A DNA stretch of 64,000 nt, from the NCBI RefSeq assembly GCF_009663465.1, contig NZ_QXHU01000006.1:12839-76838 (forward strand), given 5' to 3'. Each line of letters begins with the position of its first letter. Positions within the stretch are counted from its first letter, which is position 1. The notes below the pieces were generated by a model, which had not been told where the DNA came from, searched no databases, and saw only the letters and a program-made list of their open reading frames with translations. The translations under genes were made by a program, and so were the position numbers. This document shows, one piece after another, positions 26,068 through 36,663 of the stretch. Source of the stretch: Riemerella anatipestifer (GTDB taxonomy: Bacteria > Bacteroidota > Bacteroidia > Flavobacteriales > Weeksellaceae).

Positions 26068-28098
26068 ATGAATATATTTAGTAATCGTCCTATAGAATCA
26101 CTAGAATCTCTCATTACAAAATATTTTAAATTTCAGAACGAAACCTCTGCACTAGAACCTTTGTCTGAAATATTCGAAGCTACTAAAAAGGAAGGCTTCA
26201 GCCATTTATTAGATATACTCACCCAAAATGAAGATTTAAAGAATAATTTTGCTCATTATCTAAAAAATATTTTCCGAGGAAAACGAATGGTTCTGGCTCT
26301 TACAGAGGCTAATATTTTATCCGAAAATTCTTTCTTTGCAGAGTTTAAAAAGAGAGTAATTGCGAAAGTACTCCCAGCAGTAGAAGATGAAGACACAGTT
26401 TCTTTCGTTATAGAAAAAATATTACTTAGCTCTAAAACCAATTTTGATTTTCTGCTTAACCTCTCCAAAGAAGAAAAAAATACTTTTCTACAAATTATGG
26501 GGTTTGAGAGTCTTTTTGCACAAAAGGTCGTTCAAGAAGATTTATTTTTATCCATCAACATTTTAGCCTGGAGAGCCATAGGAAATGCCCTAGATGTAGA
26601 AGTACTTAAAATGGCTCCAGAATATAAAAATTTTGACAACCCTTTTATTGCCCTACAAAATGAAATTGACCGCCTACTAGAGTTATTTCAAGAAACTTCA
26701 GAAGTTAAAATTTCTACTAAAAACGAACATTATAAACAAGCTAAAGTTTACCTTAACCAATGTTTAGATTTCATTAAAATAGCATTTAAAAACACCTCTA
26801 AATACGGGCTATCTAGCAAGACCAACCAGTCTTTAATGAAAATTAGACAACAGCTGGTAAGAATTTCTGAAATATTACCGCTACTGGTTACAGAGGATAA
26901 GACCGCTCATCTTGAACAATCTAAAACTTTGGTAGAAAATATTCTTAGGTACAAATCTCACAGAAACAATTTCAGCGAACTATTTGCGGATAGCACCTTA
27001 CAACTTTCTCACCTCATTACTACCCATACCGCACAAGCAGGGACTCATTATATCGCTTTCAATTATAAGCAGTATATGGATATGTTTAAAAAAGCGGCCG
27101 GAGGTGGTATCATCGTAGGATTTTTATGTGTACTCAAGATGCTTTATAGCTACAGTAATGGTAGTGAATTTACCCACGCATTTTTGTACTCGTTCAACTA
27201 TGCTATGGGCTTTGTACTCATCTATCTCTTGCACTACACTTTGGCGACTAAACAACCTGCTATGACAGCAGCTACTATGGCGAAAGTATTATCCGAAGAT
27301 AAAAACACTTCTAAAAACTACACTGATTTTGCAGATTTAGTATCAAAATTATTCAGAACGCAATTTATTGCATTTGTAGGCAATGTATTGCTTGCCTTCC
27401 CAGTAGCTCTACTTATTATCTATGGATTGGATATTATCTTCCAACAAAACCTGGCAGCAGATAAAGCTAATAAACTTTTGAGGGACTTAAACCCTGTAGA
27501 ATCCAAGGCTATACTACACGCTAGTATAGCTGGGGTATTTTTATTTATTTCAGGGATTATATCTGGAAATATCAGCAACAACTCTAGGTTTTACCAAATT
27601 CCTCAACGAATAATTAAAAATCCTTACCTTAACAAAGCCTTTGGAGCAAAGGCTGCCCGAAGCATTTCTGCATTTTATTCTAAAAACTGGGCGGGTGTTG
27701 TTTCTAACTTTTGGTTCGGAGTATTCTTAGGTGCCACAGCTCCTATTGGTAACTTTTTAGGATTAGATTTGGATATTAGGCACATTACCTTTGCCGCTGG
27801 CAACCTCGCTTTAGCCATATACGGAAAAGGGTTCGATATTGATATGGGAACTTTTTGGATTAGTTTCATTACAGTATTTCTAATCGGATTTTTCAACTTT
27901 ATCGTAAGTTTTGGGCTATCAATGTCGTTAGCGTTCCGTTCTAGAAAGGTTAAATTTGGAGAAGTAGGGTTAATCTACAGAGAAATTTTTAACACCTTTG
28001 TTAAAAATCCAGCTAAATTTTTCATTCCATTACCTTCTGGTGTAAATACCAATGCTGAAAAAATGGTAGTAGAACTAGAAAAAGAGGGGAAAAACTAA
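26068..28098 (+). CDS. Large membrane protein of the so-called site-specific recombinase (Gcr) family
   Basis: A 676-residue protein, soluble helical in the first 330 residues, then about six membrane helices, with PIGNFLGLDLDIRHITFAAG and NLALAIYGKGFDIDMGTFW near residue 565-615. It matches the family annotated as SpecificRecomb/Gcr. Nothing in it looks like a DNA recombinase: no Tyr or Ser recombinase motif and several transmembrane segments. The name should not be taken as function. I chose the MNIFSNRP start; an upstream ATG lies inside mtgA. Confidence 0.7.
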   Translation: MNIFSNRPIESLESLITKYFKFQNETSALEPLSEIFEATKKEGFSHLLDILTQNEDLKNNFAHYLKNIFRGKRMVLALTEANILSENSFFAEFKKRVIAKVLPAVEDEDTVSFVIEKILLSSKTNFDFLLNLSKEEKNTFLQIMGFESLFAQKVVQEDLFLSINILAWRAIGNALDVEVLKMAPEYKNFDNPFIALQNEIDRLLELFQETSEVKISTKNEHYKQAKVYLNQCLDFIKIAFKNTSKYGLSSKTNQSLMKIRQQLVRISEILPLLVTEDKTAHLEQSKTLVENILRYKSHRNNFSELFADSTLQLSHLITTHTAQAGTHYIAFNYKQYMDMFKKAAGGGIIVGFLCVLKMLYSYSNGSEFTHAFLYSFNYAMGFVLIYLLHYTLATKQPAMTAATMAKVLSEDKNTSKNYTDFADLVSKLFRTQFIAFVGNVLLAFPVALLIIYGLDIIFQQNLAADKANKLLRDLNPVESKAILHASIAGVFLFISGIISGNISNNSRFYQIPQRIIKNPYLNKAFGAKAARSISAFYSKNWAGVVSNFWFGVFLGATAPIGNFLGLDLDIRHITFAAGNLALAIYGKGFDIDMGTFWISFITVFLIGFFNFIVSFGLSMSLAFRSRKVKFGEVGLIYREIFNTFVKNPAKFFIPLPSGVNTNAEKMVVELEKEGKN

Positions 28099-28391
28099 AC
28101 AAAATAGACCTCCTCTACTACATTTTCACCTGCTACTTCTTTAAATTTTTGAATAAAAAAAGTTTTCCTCATTCTAAAATCATTTTTTAGCAATGGGGAT
28201 TTTACTTTTATGGTTAAAGTTTTGTCCAAAAGATTAACATCTCCTATTTCTTCAAAAAGTTCATCGTCCAAATAATCTTCTAAAAAATCTTTGATTTGGA
28301 AAGCTAATAGCTTCTCTTCAAACCCAAATTTCTTCGCAAAAATTTTAACCAAATCCGAAGACTGATAAGCCCTTTTTTTCTTATTCTTCAT
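28095..28391 (-). CDS. DUF721 (DciA-like) protein
   Basis: A 98-residue basic protein with the DUF721 layout: AYQSSDLVKIFAKKFGFEEKL at the start and VKSPLLKNDFRMRKTFF in the middle. DUF721 includes DciA, a helicase-loading factor in many bacteria. The short form here lacks the long extension of typical DciA. It overlaps the end of the convergent membrane-protein gene by four bases. Confidence 0.75.
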   Translation of the reverse strand: MKNKKKRAYQSSDLVKIFAKKFGFEEKLLAFQIKDFLEDYLDDELFEEIGDVNLLDKTLTIKVKSPLLKNDFRMRKTFFIQKFKEVAGENVVEEVYFV

Positions 28392-28587
28392 AAATTACAA
28401 TTTAAAAACACATTAATTCACAGTAAATACAACAAAAATAAAACATTATCAAATCGAGATATTTAAACTATTATTCAATCTCACAAAAAGAAGTTTCAAA
28501 GAATTAACACTATTTCATCCGATTGAAGTTTTTATCATTGTCTTCTATGGCTTGTCGTTTTAATCGAATTTCATTAAATAAATTTAC

Positions 28588-29868
28588 TTAAGAAATCTCT
28601 CCAAATTTATCTACACCCTCCAATATTTTTTGGTAAATGATATTGAGACTTTCATCAGAAATAGTATAGGGCGGTAACACATAAATTGTATTACCTACTG
28701 GACGAAGAATTACCCCTTGCTCTATAAAAAACTGATATAGTCTATTTCTTAAATCTCCATAATAATCGTGCTCACCATCTACCTCTAACTCAAATGCTAA
28801 AATAACACCTAGTACTCTAGCATTAGCCACTTTTTTTCCTTCTAATTGTTTCAAAAATTTAAGGTGAGACTGATGAACCCGTTTAATATGCCCTTGCATT
28901 TCGTCTGTAAGCAAGAGATTTATCGTTGCTAAAGCCGCCGCACAGCCCGTAGGATTAGCCGTGAAAGTATGCCCATGAAATAAGGCTTTATTAACATCAT
29001 CATCATAAAACCCTTGAAACACCGCCTCCGAAAAGCTAGTAACCGCCATAGGTATAGTTCCCCCCGTTAGAGCTTTGGAAAGGCATATCATATCTGGTTG
29101 CTGAGAAAGATATTCACTAGCAAAAGTTTTGCCTGTTTTACCAAAACCCGTCATAACCTCATCGGCTATGGTAAACACTTGGTTTTGTTTAGCAATAGTA
29201 ATCAATTGGTTGAGAGGCTCTGCATCGTACATTTGCATTCCTGCCGCACCAAGCACTAATGGTTCAAAAATAAAACACGCAAACCCATCTGTTTTTACCA
29301 AAGTTTCAAATTGTTTAATGCATCTTTCCTCGTTTCCTTTGGTAGGCACAGGTATCCTTTCCACTTCTATAAGGGAGTTTTTAAAGGCTTCAGTAAAAAA
29401 TGAAATCCCACTAGCCGCCATCGCTCCAAAGGTATCTCCGTGAAAAGCATTTTCAAAAGCGATAATCTTTGTTTTTTTTAAACCTTTATTATAAAAAAAT
29501 TGGAGGGCTGCCTTGATGGCTATTTCCACCGCCGTAGAACCATTATCCGAGTAAAATACCTTTTTTTGATTAGAAGGCAATAAACCTAGTAACCGCTCCG
29601 AAAGTTCAATTGCTTTGGTATGCGTAAAACCACCAAACAACACATGTTCTAAAGTATTAAGCTGGTTATAAATCGCTTCCGCCAAAACAGAATTACTATG
29701 TCCAAACGGATTAACCCACCAACTGGCAATGCCGTCTATATAGCGTTTACCATTGGTATCCCATAAAAACTCGCCTTTGCCCTTCACAATCACAGGGAGT
29801 TCTTTTAGCCCTTTATGTTGTGTGTAAGGGTGCCAATTGTATTCTAAATCCTTTTCGCTCCAATCCAT
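28588..29868 (-). CDS. bioA: Adenosylmethionine-8-amino-7-oxononanoate transaminase
   Basis: A 426-residue PLP enzyme of biotin synthesis, converting 7-keto-8-aminopelargonate to 7,8-diaminopelargonate with SAM as amino donor. Motifs: WHPYTQHK near residue 12, DGIASWWVNPFGHSN near 45, YSDNGSTAVEIAIKAALQF near 105, and IADEVMTGFGKTGK with the PLP-phosphate contacts near 235, followed by the Schiff-base Lys in CLSKALTGGTIPM near 265. It is the third gene of bioF-bioD-bioA and overlaps bioD by 25 bases. Confidence 0.95.
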   Translation of the reverse strand: MDWSEKDLEYNWHPYTQHKGLKELPVIVKGKGEFLWDTNGKRYIDGIASWWVNPFGHSNSVLAEAIYNQLNTLEHVLFGGFTHTKAIELSERLLGLLPSNQKKVFYSDNGSTAVEIAIKAALQFFYNKGLKKTKIIAFENAFHGDTFGAMAASGISFFTEAFKNSLIEVERIPVPTKGNEERCIKQFETLVKTDGFACFIFEPLVLGAAGMQMYDAEPLNQLITIAKQNQVFTIADEVMTGFGKTGKTFASEYLSQQPDMICLSKALTGGTIPMAVTSFSEAVFQGFYDDDVNKALFHGHTFTANPTGCAAALATINLLLTDEMQGHIKRVHQSHLKFLKQLEGKKVANARVLGVILAFELEVDGEHDYYGDLRNRLYQFFIEQGVILRPVGNTIYVLPPYTISDESLNIIYQKILEGVDKFGEIS

Positions 29869-30482
29869 TTTTTGAAAAAATTAGTATTAAACACAGAAGC
29901 GTATTTTCGCACTGTTTCTTTATTCCATATTGGTTCTTCCGCTACCCTACCTATTACTTCTAGTTGAGTTTTAGAGATGATAATCTGTTCCGTAGAAGGA
30001 TTAGTTTCTCCATTAAATACAATACCTAAAAAATCAACACCTTTATTTTTAAGCACTTCGTAAGTCATTAAAGTATGATTGATACTTCCTAAATAATTTC
30101 TAGAAACTAAAACCACTTTATAATCTTCCTTAATAAAATCTAAAAAAGTATCCTGATTATTGATGGGAACCATCACACCACCTGCACCTTCTATCACCAA
30201 ATCGTTATCGGTATGAGGTTCTAGCATAGATTCAAGTTGGATAGACACGCCATCTAATTCTGCCGAATAATGCGGACTGGCAGGTGTATTAAGAGCAAAA
30301 GCATTTGGGTGAAACGACACATCTGTACGAGTAACCAAACTTCTCACTTTATCTGTATCTGAAAAGTCTAAATCTCCTGCTTGTATAGGTTTCCAATAAT
30401 CAGCTCCCAAAGCCTCTACCAATATGGCAGAAATCATAGTTTTGCCAACCTCTGTACCTATGCCTGTAACAAATAGTTTCAT
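29844..30482 (-). CDS. bioD: Dethiobiotin synthase
   Basis: A 212-residue P-loop ATPase. The N-terminal GIGTEVGKTMISAILVEAL is the bioD Walker A, WKPIQAGDL lies near residue 31, and the active region IEGAGGVMVPINNQDTFLD near 98. It carboxylates 7,8-diaminopelargonate to dethiobiotin. It lies four bases after bioF and overlaps bioA, so translation is coupled. Confidence 0.94.
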   Translation of the reverse strand: MKLFVTGIGTEVGKTMISAILVEALGADYWKPIQAGDLDFSDTDKVRSLVTRTDVSFHPNAFALNTPASPHYSAELDGVSIQLESMLEPHTDNDLVIEGAGGVMVPINNQDTFLDFIKEDYKVVLVSRNYLGSINHTLMTYEVLKNKGVDFLGIVFNGETNPSTEQIIISKTQLEVIGRVAEEPIWNKETVRKYASVFNTNFFKKWIGAKRI

Positions 30483-30486
30483 AAGT

Positions 30487-31644
30487 TTATTTCTTTAAAT
30501 TAGAAATGATAAAATCATGGGCAATTTCTAAAACTCTCGTTATCTCCGAAGGCTTATTGTAAGCGTGTATGCAAAATCTCAATCGTTCTTTGCCCTCGGG
30601 AACGGTAGGCGAGAGTATTGCTTTGGCAATGTAGCCGTTTTCTTCTAAAGTTCTAGATAATAGTTTAGCTTGGCTATTGCCCTGTACCAGCATACCTTGT
30701 ATAGGAGCCTCACTAGGAATAAAATAATTACTAAGCTCTAAGCGTTCTACCTCGCTTTTGAAAAAAGCAATATTCGCGAGTAATTTTTCTCTTTGATGGG
30801 TTTGAGTTTTAAGTGCTTTATATCCCTTTAAAATAGAGAGCACCGAATGCCTGTCCAAAGCCGTAGTATAAATAAAACTCCTCGCAAAGTTGATAAGATA
30901 TTCCCTCAACAATTCTGAACAAAGCACCGCCGCACCGTGACACCCTAGACCTTTACCAAAAGTAACCACCCTACAAAGCAAAGCCGAATGCTGACACCAT
31001 ACTTGGCTCAGTCCGCTCCCATACTCCCCAAAAACACCCAAAGCGTGAGCCTCGTCTATAATAACATAAGCTCCATAGCGTTGAGCAAGATTAAGCAGGG
31101 CTTCAATATCAGGAGCATCGCCGTCCATAGAGAAAACAGATTCTGTAACGATGTAAATCTCTCCTGTAACCAATGTTTCTTTTTTGGTTTTAAGCAAATG
31201 TTCTAAGTTTTCTAAATCATTATGTTTAAACTTTTTAGATTGTGCGTAAGACAACCGAATGCCATCTCGTATAGAAGCGTGAGAAAGTTCATCATATAAC
31301 ACCCAATCATTCCTTTGAGGTAAAGCACTAAGCACGCCTAAATTAGCATTATATCCCGAATTGAAAATAAGAGCTGCTTCCGACTGATGAAAGCCTTTGA
31401 TAATCTCTTCTACCTCTCTAAAAATAGACAAATTGCCAGACAATAGTCTAGACCCTGTAGAACCTCCTAATGTCTTTGGATACGAAGCGATTTTATCATC
31501 TTCTAGCAAAGCTTCTTTAGAAAAACCTAGATAATCATTAGAAAAAAAATCTACATATTCGCCTGTGTATTCCGTTAACACTCGCCACGCATTTTTTTCT
31601 TTTCGTTCGGAAATTTTATCTAACAATCTTTTGGGAATATTCAT
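30487..31644 (-). CDS. bioF: 8-amino-7-oxononanoate synthase
   Basis: A 385-residue alpha-oxoamine synthase. Motifs: DFFSNDYLGFS near residue 34, GSTGSRLLSGN near 62, VTESVFSMDGDAPDI near 175, IIDEAHALGVFG near 205 and TFGKGLGCHGAAV with the PLP Lys near 240. It condenses pimeloyl-thioester with alanine. The ORF could start 14 codons earlier; MNIPKRLLDKISERKEK is the plausible N-terminus. First gene of the bio operon, divergent from the beta-ketoacyl synthase gene at 31752. Confidence 0.9.
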   Translation of the reverse strand: MNIPKRLLDKISERKEKNAWRVLTEYTGEYVDFFSNDYLGFSKEALLEDDKIASYPKTLGGSTGSRLLSGNLSIFREVEEIIKGFHQSEAALIFNSGYNANLGVLSALPQRNDWVLYDELSHASIRDGIRLSYAQSKKFKHNDLENLEHLLKTKKETLVTGEIYIVTESVFSMDGDAPDIEALLNLAQRYGAYVIIDEAHALGVFGEYGSGLSQVWCQHSALLCRVVTFGKGLGCHGAAVLCSELLREYLINFARSFIYTTALDRHSVLSILKGYKALKTQTHQREKLLANIAFFKSEVERLELSNYFIPSEAPIQGMLVQGNSQAKLLSRTLEENGYIAKAILSPTVPEGKERLRFCIHAYNKPSEITRVLEIAHDFIISNLKK

Positions 31645-31717
31645 TTTAAAGGGAATAATTCTGGGGCTAAAGTACAAAAATATCACTAAAAAGTAGATTC
31701 AGTCCATCTCATATTTT

Positions 31718-31725
31718 TATCTTTG
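31718..31725 (+). promoter_or_regulatory. -7 element (TATCTTTG) for the beta-ketoacyl synthase gene
   Basis: TATCTTTG at 31718..31725 lies 26 bases before the start codon. The intergenic space with bioF is about 107 bases and must hold both divergent promoters. No clear -33 partner is visible. Confidence 0.4.
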
Positions 31726-31751
31726 CTCTTTCTTAACACAGATTTAGACAG

Positions 31752-32936
31752 ATGAAGCTAGACGAGGCTATTGGTATTTACGGATTTGGCAGTGTATCTG
31801 CTCTAGGCATGAACAAAACAGATATTTGGAGTGCCTATTGTGATAACAAAACCTACTTAAAAAAAGAACTTTCCAACGGAGAGACTACCTTAATGGGAAA
31901 ACTGCATGATAGCGTAATACCTCATCTGAATGCTTTAAAAGAGGAACACCCTTCTTACAAAAAGCTAGACCCTTCTGTACTGTACGGCATACTTGCTTCA
32001 AGAATGGCTTTTAGAGAAGCCCAATGGGATACTAACGATAATATTGGGGTAAATTTAGGCTCCTCCAGAGGTGCTACTGAAAGTTTTGAAAAATTCTACC
32101 GAACCTTTTTAGAAACAGGAAAAACTCCTACCCTAACCTCTCCACTTACCACTTTGGGTAATATCTCAACTTGGGTGCTTCAGGATTTAGGCATTACAGG
32201 TCCAGACTTTTCTCATTCCATTACTTGCTCCACGGCTTTGCATTCTGTGGTCAACGGTATTGCATGGATAAAAGCAGGATTTACCAATCAGTTTCTGGTG
32301 GGTGGTGCCGAGGCTTCTTTAACGCCGTTTAGTATCGCTCAAATGAAAGCCCTTAAAATCTACTCTCATCGCCTAGACAAAAATTATCCTTGCCTTGCTG
32401 GAGATATTTCTAAAACAGAAAATACGATGGTCTTAGGCGAAGGTGCTGGTGCTATGGCAATTGGTAAACTCACAAGCGAAAGACCACCATTTGCTTATAT
32501 TACAGGGATAGGCGTTGCTTCGGAGCCTTTAACCCATAACATTTCTATTTCCGAAAGGGCTGAATGTCTTAGAATGACGATGGAAATGGCAACTCGAAAT
32601 ATTGACAAGTCTAAAGTAGATGCCATCGTGATGCATTCTCCTGGAACTATTAAAGGTGATACCTCCGAAAGATTTGCCATAGAAGATGTTTTTGCTCATC
32701 ATAACATTCCTTTCTTTACCACTAATAAATGGAAAATAGGGCATACCTTTGGAGCTTCTGGAATTTTGAGTTTAGAATTGGCTTTGCTAATGTTAGAACA
32801 CCAGCAACTCATTGAAGTTCCTTTTATTGAAAAACAAAATATAACCAAGGAAAATAAAATCAATAATATACTAGTAAATGCCGTTGGATTTGGAGGAAAT
32901 GCTGTAAGCCTATTGATTTCAAAAGAAATTGACTAA
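31752..32936 (+). CDS. Beta-ketoacyl synthase family protein, divergent from bio operon
   Basis: A 394-residue condensing enzyme of the FabF/FabB fold. The nucleophile Cys lies in SHSITCSTALHSVVNG near residue 160, a His in VMHSPGTIKGDTSERF near 295 and a second His in KWKIGHTFGASGILSLE near 335, then VGFGGNAVSLL at the C-terminus. More divergent than housekeeping FabF. Its head-to-head position with bioF suggests a role in making the pimelate moiety of biotin, which is inference. Convergent with metF, separated by a perfect hairpin. Confidence 0.85.
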   Translation: MKLDEAIGIYGFGSVSALGMNKTDIWSAYCDNKTYLKKELSNGETTLMGKLHDSVIPHLNALKEEHPSYKKLDPSVLYGILASRMAFREAQWDTNDNIGVNLGSSRGATESFEKFYRTFLETGKTPTLTSPLTTLGNISTWVLQDLGITGPDFSHSITCSTALHSVVNGIAWIKAGFTNQFLVGGAEASLTPFSIAQMKALKIYSHRLDKNYPCLAGDISKTENTMVLGEGAGAMAIGKLTSERPPFAYITGIGVASEPLTHNISISERAECLRMTMEMATRNIDKSKVDAIVMHSPGTIKGDTSERFAIEDVFAHHNIPFFTTNKWKIGHTFGASGILSLELALLMLEHQQLIEVPFIEKQNITKENKINNILVNAVGFGGNAVSLLISKEID

Positions 32937-32943
32937 TAAAAAC

Positions 32944-32971
32944 GTTCAGGCTATCGTAAGATAGCCTGAAC
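32944..32971. terminator. Perfect 12-base hairpin between the beta-ketoacyl synthase gene and metF
   Basis: GTTCAGGCTATC and GATAGCCTGAAC pair perfectly around a GTAA loop. It lies between two convergent stop codons (32936 and 32983). No T run follows on the plus side. Confidence 0.7.
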
Positions 32972-32982
32972 CAATATCAATT

Positions 32983-33939
32983 TTAAAATATAGCTTCTGC
33001 TATTTTTCTCACACTTTCGCTTCTGCCCATAGAGTAATAATGGAGAATAGGCACTCCGTTTTTCATTAAATCCTTACTTTGCTCTATGCACCATTCTACA
33101 CCGATTTCTTTAGCTTCATTATTGTTATTGGCTTTAGTAATAGCTGTCACCAAATCATCTGGCAAATCTACCTTAAATCTATGCGGAATAAGACTCAACT
33201 GAGCTTTAGTAGCAATAGGCTTAAGTCCTGGTATAATTGGGACTTCTATCCCTTCAGAACGACATCTATCTACAAAATCAAAGTATTTTTGATTATCAAA
33301 AAACATTTGGGTCACGATATAATCCGCACCTGCCTCCACTTTTTTCTTGAGATGACCGATGTCTTGAGAAAAACTAGCGGCTTCCATATGTTTTTCTGGA
33401 TATCCTGCCACACCGACAGAAAAATTGGTAGGAGCCGCTTTCTCCAAACTAGTATCTAAGTAAATTCCTTTATTCATATCCTGTATCTGCTTTACCAAAT
33501 CTGAAGCATAAGTATGACCATTTTTCTCCGGTTTAAAATAAATTTCGGACTTTACTGCATCTCCCCTCAATGCCACCACATTATCTATCCCCAAAAAATC
33601 TAAATCAATTAAAAAATTCTCAGTATCCTCTCTATTAAAGCCCCCACAAAGGATATGCGGAATGGCATCTACCTTATACTTATTCTGTACCGCAGCACAA
33701 ATCCCCACTGTACCAGGGCGTTTTCTTACCACTCTTTTTTCTAACAAGCCATCTCTTACCTCTACATACTCATACTCTTCTCTATGGTAGGTAACATCTA
33801 TAAAGCTAGGATTAAACTCAATAAGAGGGTCTATGGCATCAAAAATACATTGTATATTCTGACCTTTTAATGGAGGTAATATCTCAAACGAAAATAGAGT
33901 TTTACCTTCTGATTTTTTTATATGTTCTGTTACTTTCAT
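32983..33939 (-). CDS. metF: Methylenetetrahydrofolate reductase
   Basis: A 318-residue FAD enzyme that makes 5-methyltetrahydrofolate for methionine synthase. Motifs: LFSFEILPPLKGQNI near residue 16, DVTYHREEYE near 48, ALRGDAVKSE near 120, VTQMFFDNQKYFDFVDRC near 195. It follows the two-part metH in the same minus-strand cluster, 33 bases downstream, so the SAM riboswitch upstream of metH probably governs it too. Confidence 0.94.
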   Translation of the reverse strand: MKVTEHIKKSEGKTLFSFEILPPLKGQNIQCIFDAIDPLIEFNPSFIDVTYHREEYEYVEVRDGLLEKRVVRKRPGTVGICAAVQNKYKVDAIPHILCGGFNREDTENFLIDLDFLGIDNVVALRGDAVKSEIYFKPEKNGHTYASDLVKQIQDMNKGIYLDTSLEKAAPTNFSVGVAGYPEKHMEAASFSQDIGHLKKKVEAGADYIVTQMFFDNQKYFDFVDRCRSEGIEVPIIPGLKPIATKAQLSLIPHRFKVDLPDDLVTAITKANNNNEAKEIGVEWCIEQSKDLMKNGVPILHYYSMGRSESVRKIAEAIF

Positions 33940-33972
33940 AATCAAATTTTAATATTTTACACAAAAACTAAA

Positions 33973-36663
33973 CTACTCTGATAAATTAGGAGCAAGCCAT
34001 TTTCTTGCTTTTTCTATACTGATGTTTTTTCTATTAGCGTAATCTTCTAATTGGTCTTCTGTAATTCTGCCCACTCCAAAATATTTGGCGTGAGAACTTC
34101 CAAAGTAATACCCCGACACCGATGCCGTAGGAAACATCGCTAAACTTTCGGTGAGGTAAACCCCTATTTCTTCCTCCACTTTGAGTACTTCCCAAATGGT
34201 TTCTTTTTCCAAATGGTCTGGACACGCAGGATACCCTGGAGCTGGACGAATCCCCCTATATTTTTCGGCAATAAGCGCCTCGTTATCTAAACTTTCATCT
34301 TGGGCATATCCCCAATATTTTAATCTTACCTCACGGTGCAGATATTCTGCAAAAGCCTCTGCAAATCTATCCGCAAGAGCCTTTACCATAATGGCGTTAT
34401 AGTCGTCATTTTGAGCTTCGTAGGCTTTAGCCAATTCTTCCGTACCAAAGCCAGCCGTTACACAAAACAACCCCAAATAATCTTGCTTACCCGATGTTTC
34501 TGGAGCAATAAAATCCGACAAAGCATAGTAAGGCTTTCCTTTGGATTTTTTAAGCTGTTGCCTTAATGTTCTAAAGGCTATTTTTTCCTTATTTTTGTTG
34601 ATGATAATATCGTCTTTATTATTAGATTGAGCAGGGAAAATCCCAAAAACGGCTTTCGCTGTAAGTGTTTTTTCTTTCAAGATTTTTTTGAGCATTTTTT
34701 GAGCATCATGATACAATTCTTGAGCTTGAGCCCCAACGACCTCATCTTCTAAAATATGTGGATATTTACCGTGTAAATCCCAACTCCTAAAAAACGGCGA
34801 CCAATCTATATAAGGCAACAATGCTTCCAAATCTTGATTTTCAATCACCTTTATTCCTAAACTATTAGGCTGAGAAATAGTTTCTTTCTCCCAATCAATT
34901 TTAAAGCGTTCTTGTCTAGCTTCTTCTATTGAGACATATTCCTTCTCTATTTTTCTCCCAAGAAATTTCTCTCTAAACTCATCATACTCCTCTCTCAAAT
35001 TAAGAGCATAAGCATTGGATTTCTCTTTATTAAGTAGAGAACTTACCACATTTACCGCTCTAGACGCATCATTAACATGAACTACCGTATTGCGATACTG
35101 AGGGGCAATTTTAACCGCTGTATGAGCTTTTGAAGTAGTAGCCCCTCCTATCATTAAAGGAAATTCTAGATTTTGCCTTTCTAATTCAGAGGCAATGTGT
35201 ACCATCTCGTCCAAACTCGGAGTAATCAGTCCACTAAGCCCTATAACATCTACCTTTTCGTCTATCGCTGTTTGGATTATCTTTTCAGCAGGTACCATTA
35301 CGCCCAAATCTATAATATCATAATTGTTGCACCCCAATACTACACTCACAATATTTTTACCAATATCATGCACATCTCCCTTTACGGTTGCCATTAAAAT
35401 TTTACCATTGGACGGTCGTGTAGCATCTTTTTCACGCTCTATAAAAGGCTGAAGGTAAGCCACGGCTTTTTTCATCACTCTAGCTGATTTTACCACTTGA
35501 GGCAGAAACATTTTCCCACTCCCGAATAAATCACCCACTACACCCATACCCGTCATAAGGTTATTTTCTATAATATCTAAAGGCTTTTCACTCACTTTAA
35601 GTGCGGCGTCCATATCTTCCTCTACGAAGCGGTCGATACCCTTTACCAGTGAGTAGGTAATTCGTTCTTGTAAAGATTGTTCTCTCCACGACAAATCTTC
35701 TACCTTTTCCTTTTTGGTAGATTTATGCGTCTCTGAATATTCTAGTAGGCGTTCTGTGGCATCATCTTTTCGGTCCAATATAACATCTTCTACTAGGGTC
35801 AGAAGTTCTTTAGGAATTTCATCATACACCTCTAGCATAGTAGGGTTTACAATTCCCATATTCATTCCTGCTTGTATGGCGTGGTATAAAAACACCGAGT
35901 GCATAGCTTCCCTCACGGTATCATTACCTCTAAAAGAAAACGAAACATTACTCACGCCTCCACTTACCGAAGCGTACGGTAAATTCTGTCTTACCCATCT
36001 CGTCGCTTCAATAAAATCTATGGCATTTCGTCTGTGTTCCTCCATTCCTGTAGCTACAGGAAATATATTAAGGTCAAAGATAATATCCTCTGGAGCAAAA
36101 TTGACTTTATCTACCAAAAGACGATAAGACCGCTCTGCAATTTCTATCCTTCTATCGTAAGTATCGGCTTGTCCCACTTCATCAAAAGCCATAACAATAA
36201 CCGCCGCACCGTATCTTTTTATTTTTTTAGCTTGATTGATGAATTCTTCTTCGCCACCTTTAAGACTAATGGAATTGACCACCGCTTTACCCTGTACGAC
36301 CTGTAACCCAGCCTCTAAAATCTCCCACTTGGAAGAGTCTATCATAATCGGAATACGAGCAATATCAGGCTCGGAAGCAATGAGGTTTAAGAACTTTACC
36401 ATAGCTTCCTTACCGTCAATAAGCCCATCATCCATATTGACATCTAAAATCTGAGCTCCACCTTCTACCTGATGCCTTGCAATATCTAATGCTTCGGAAT
36501 AGTTACCTTCTTTTACCAGCCTTAAAAATCGTTTAGACCCTGCAACATTGGTTCTTTCCCCAACATTCACAAAGTTAGATTCGGGAGTGATGATAAGCGG
36601 CTCTAATCCTGACAATTTAAGTGGTCTCGCAGGAAGTTCTAACTGATGATGATTTCCTTTCAT
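33973..36663 (-). CDS. metH: Methionine synthase, folate/cobalamin/activation part (MetH C-terminal)
   Basis: An 896-residue protein holding MetH domains 2-4 without the homocysteine domain. Pterin-binding domain: [19 protein letters not shown] near residue 30 and [17 protein letters not shown] near 103. Cobalamin domain: [19 protein letters not shown] near 430, with the axial His in DxHxxG. SAM-activation domain at the C-terminus: [15 protein letters not shown] and [16 protein letters not shown]. It re-methylates homocysteine together with the 337-residue protein encoded just upstream, whose gene overlaps this one by four bases. Confidence 0.95.
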   Translation of the reverse strand: MKGNHHQLELPARPLKLSGLEPLIITPESNFVNVGERTNVAGSKRFLRLVKEGNYSEALDIARHQVEGGAQILDVNMDDGLIDGKEAMVKFLNLIASEPDIARIPIMIDSSKWEILEAGLQVVQGKAVVNSISLKGGEEEFINQAKKIKRYGAAVIVMAFDEVGQADTYDRRIEIAERSYRLLVDKVNFAPEDIIFDLNIFPVATGMEEHRRNAIDFIEATRWVRQNLPYASVSGGVSNVSFSFRGNDTVREAMHSVFLYHAIQAGMNMGIVNPTMLEVYDEIPKELLTLVEDVILDRKDDATERLLEYSETHKSTKKEKVEDLSWREQSLQERITYSLVKGIDRFVEEDMDAALKVSEKPLDIIENNLMTGMGVVGDLFGSGKMFLPQVVKSARVMKKAVAYLQPFIEREKDATRPSNGKILMATVKGDVHDIGKNIVSVVLGCNNYDIIDLGVMVPAEKIIQTAIDEKVDVIGLSGLITPSLDEMVHIASELERQNLEFPLMIGGATTSKAHTAVKIAPQYRNTVVHVNDASRAVNVVSSLLNKEKSNAYALNLREEYDEFREKFLGRKIEKEYVSIEEARQERFKIDWEKETISQPNSLGIKVIENQDLEALLPYIDWSPFFRSWDLHGKYPHILEDEVVGAQAQELYHDAQKMLKKILKEKTLTAKAVFGIFPAQSNNKDDIIINKNKEKIAFRTLRQQLKKSKGKPYYALSDFIAPETSGKQDYLGLFCVTAGFGTEELAKAYEAQNDDYNAIMVKALADRFAEAFAEYLHREVRLKYWGYAQDESLDNEALIAEKYRGIRPAPGYPACPDHLEKETIWEVLKVEEEIGVYLTESLAMFPTASVSGYYFGSSHAKYFGVGRITEDQLEDYANRKNISIEKARKWLAPNLSE

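Noticed and set aside
26068-28098. Site-specific recombinase implying mobility
   Set aside because: Despite the family name there is no recombinase catalytic motif and the protein has several membrane helices; no repeats or att sites around it.
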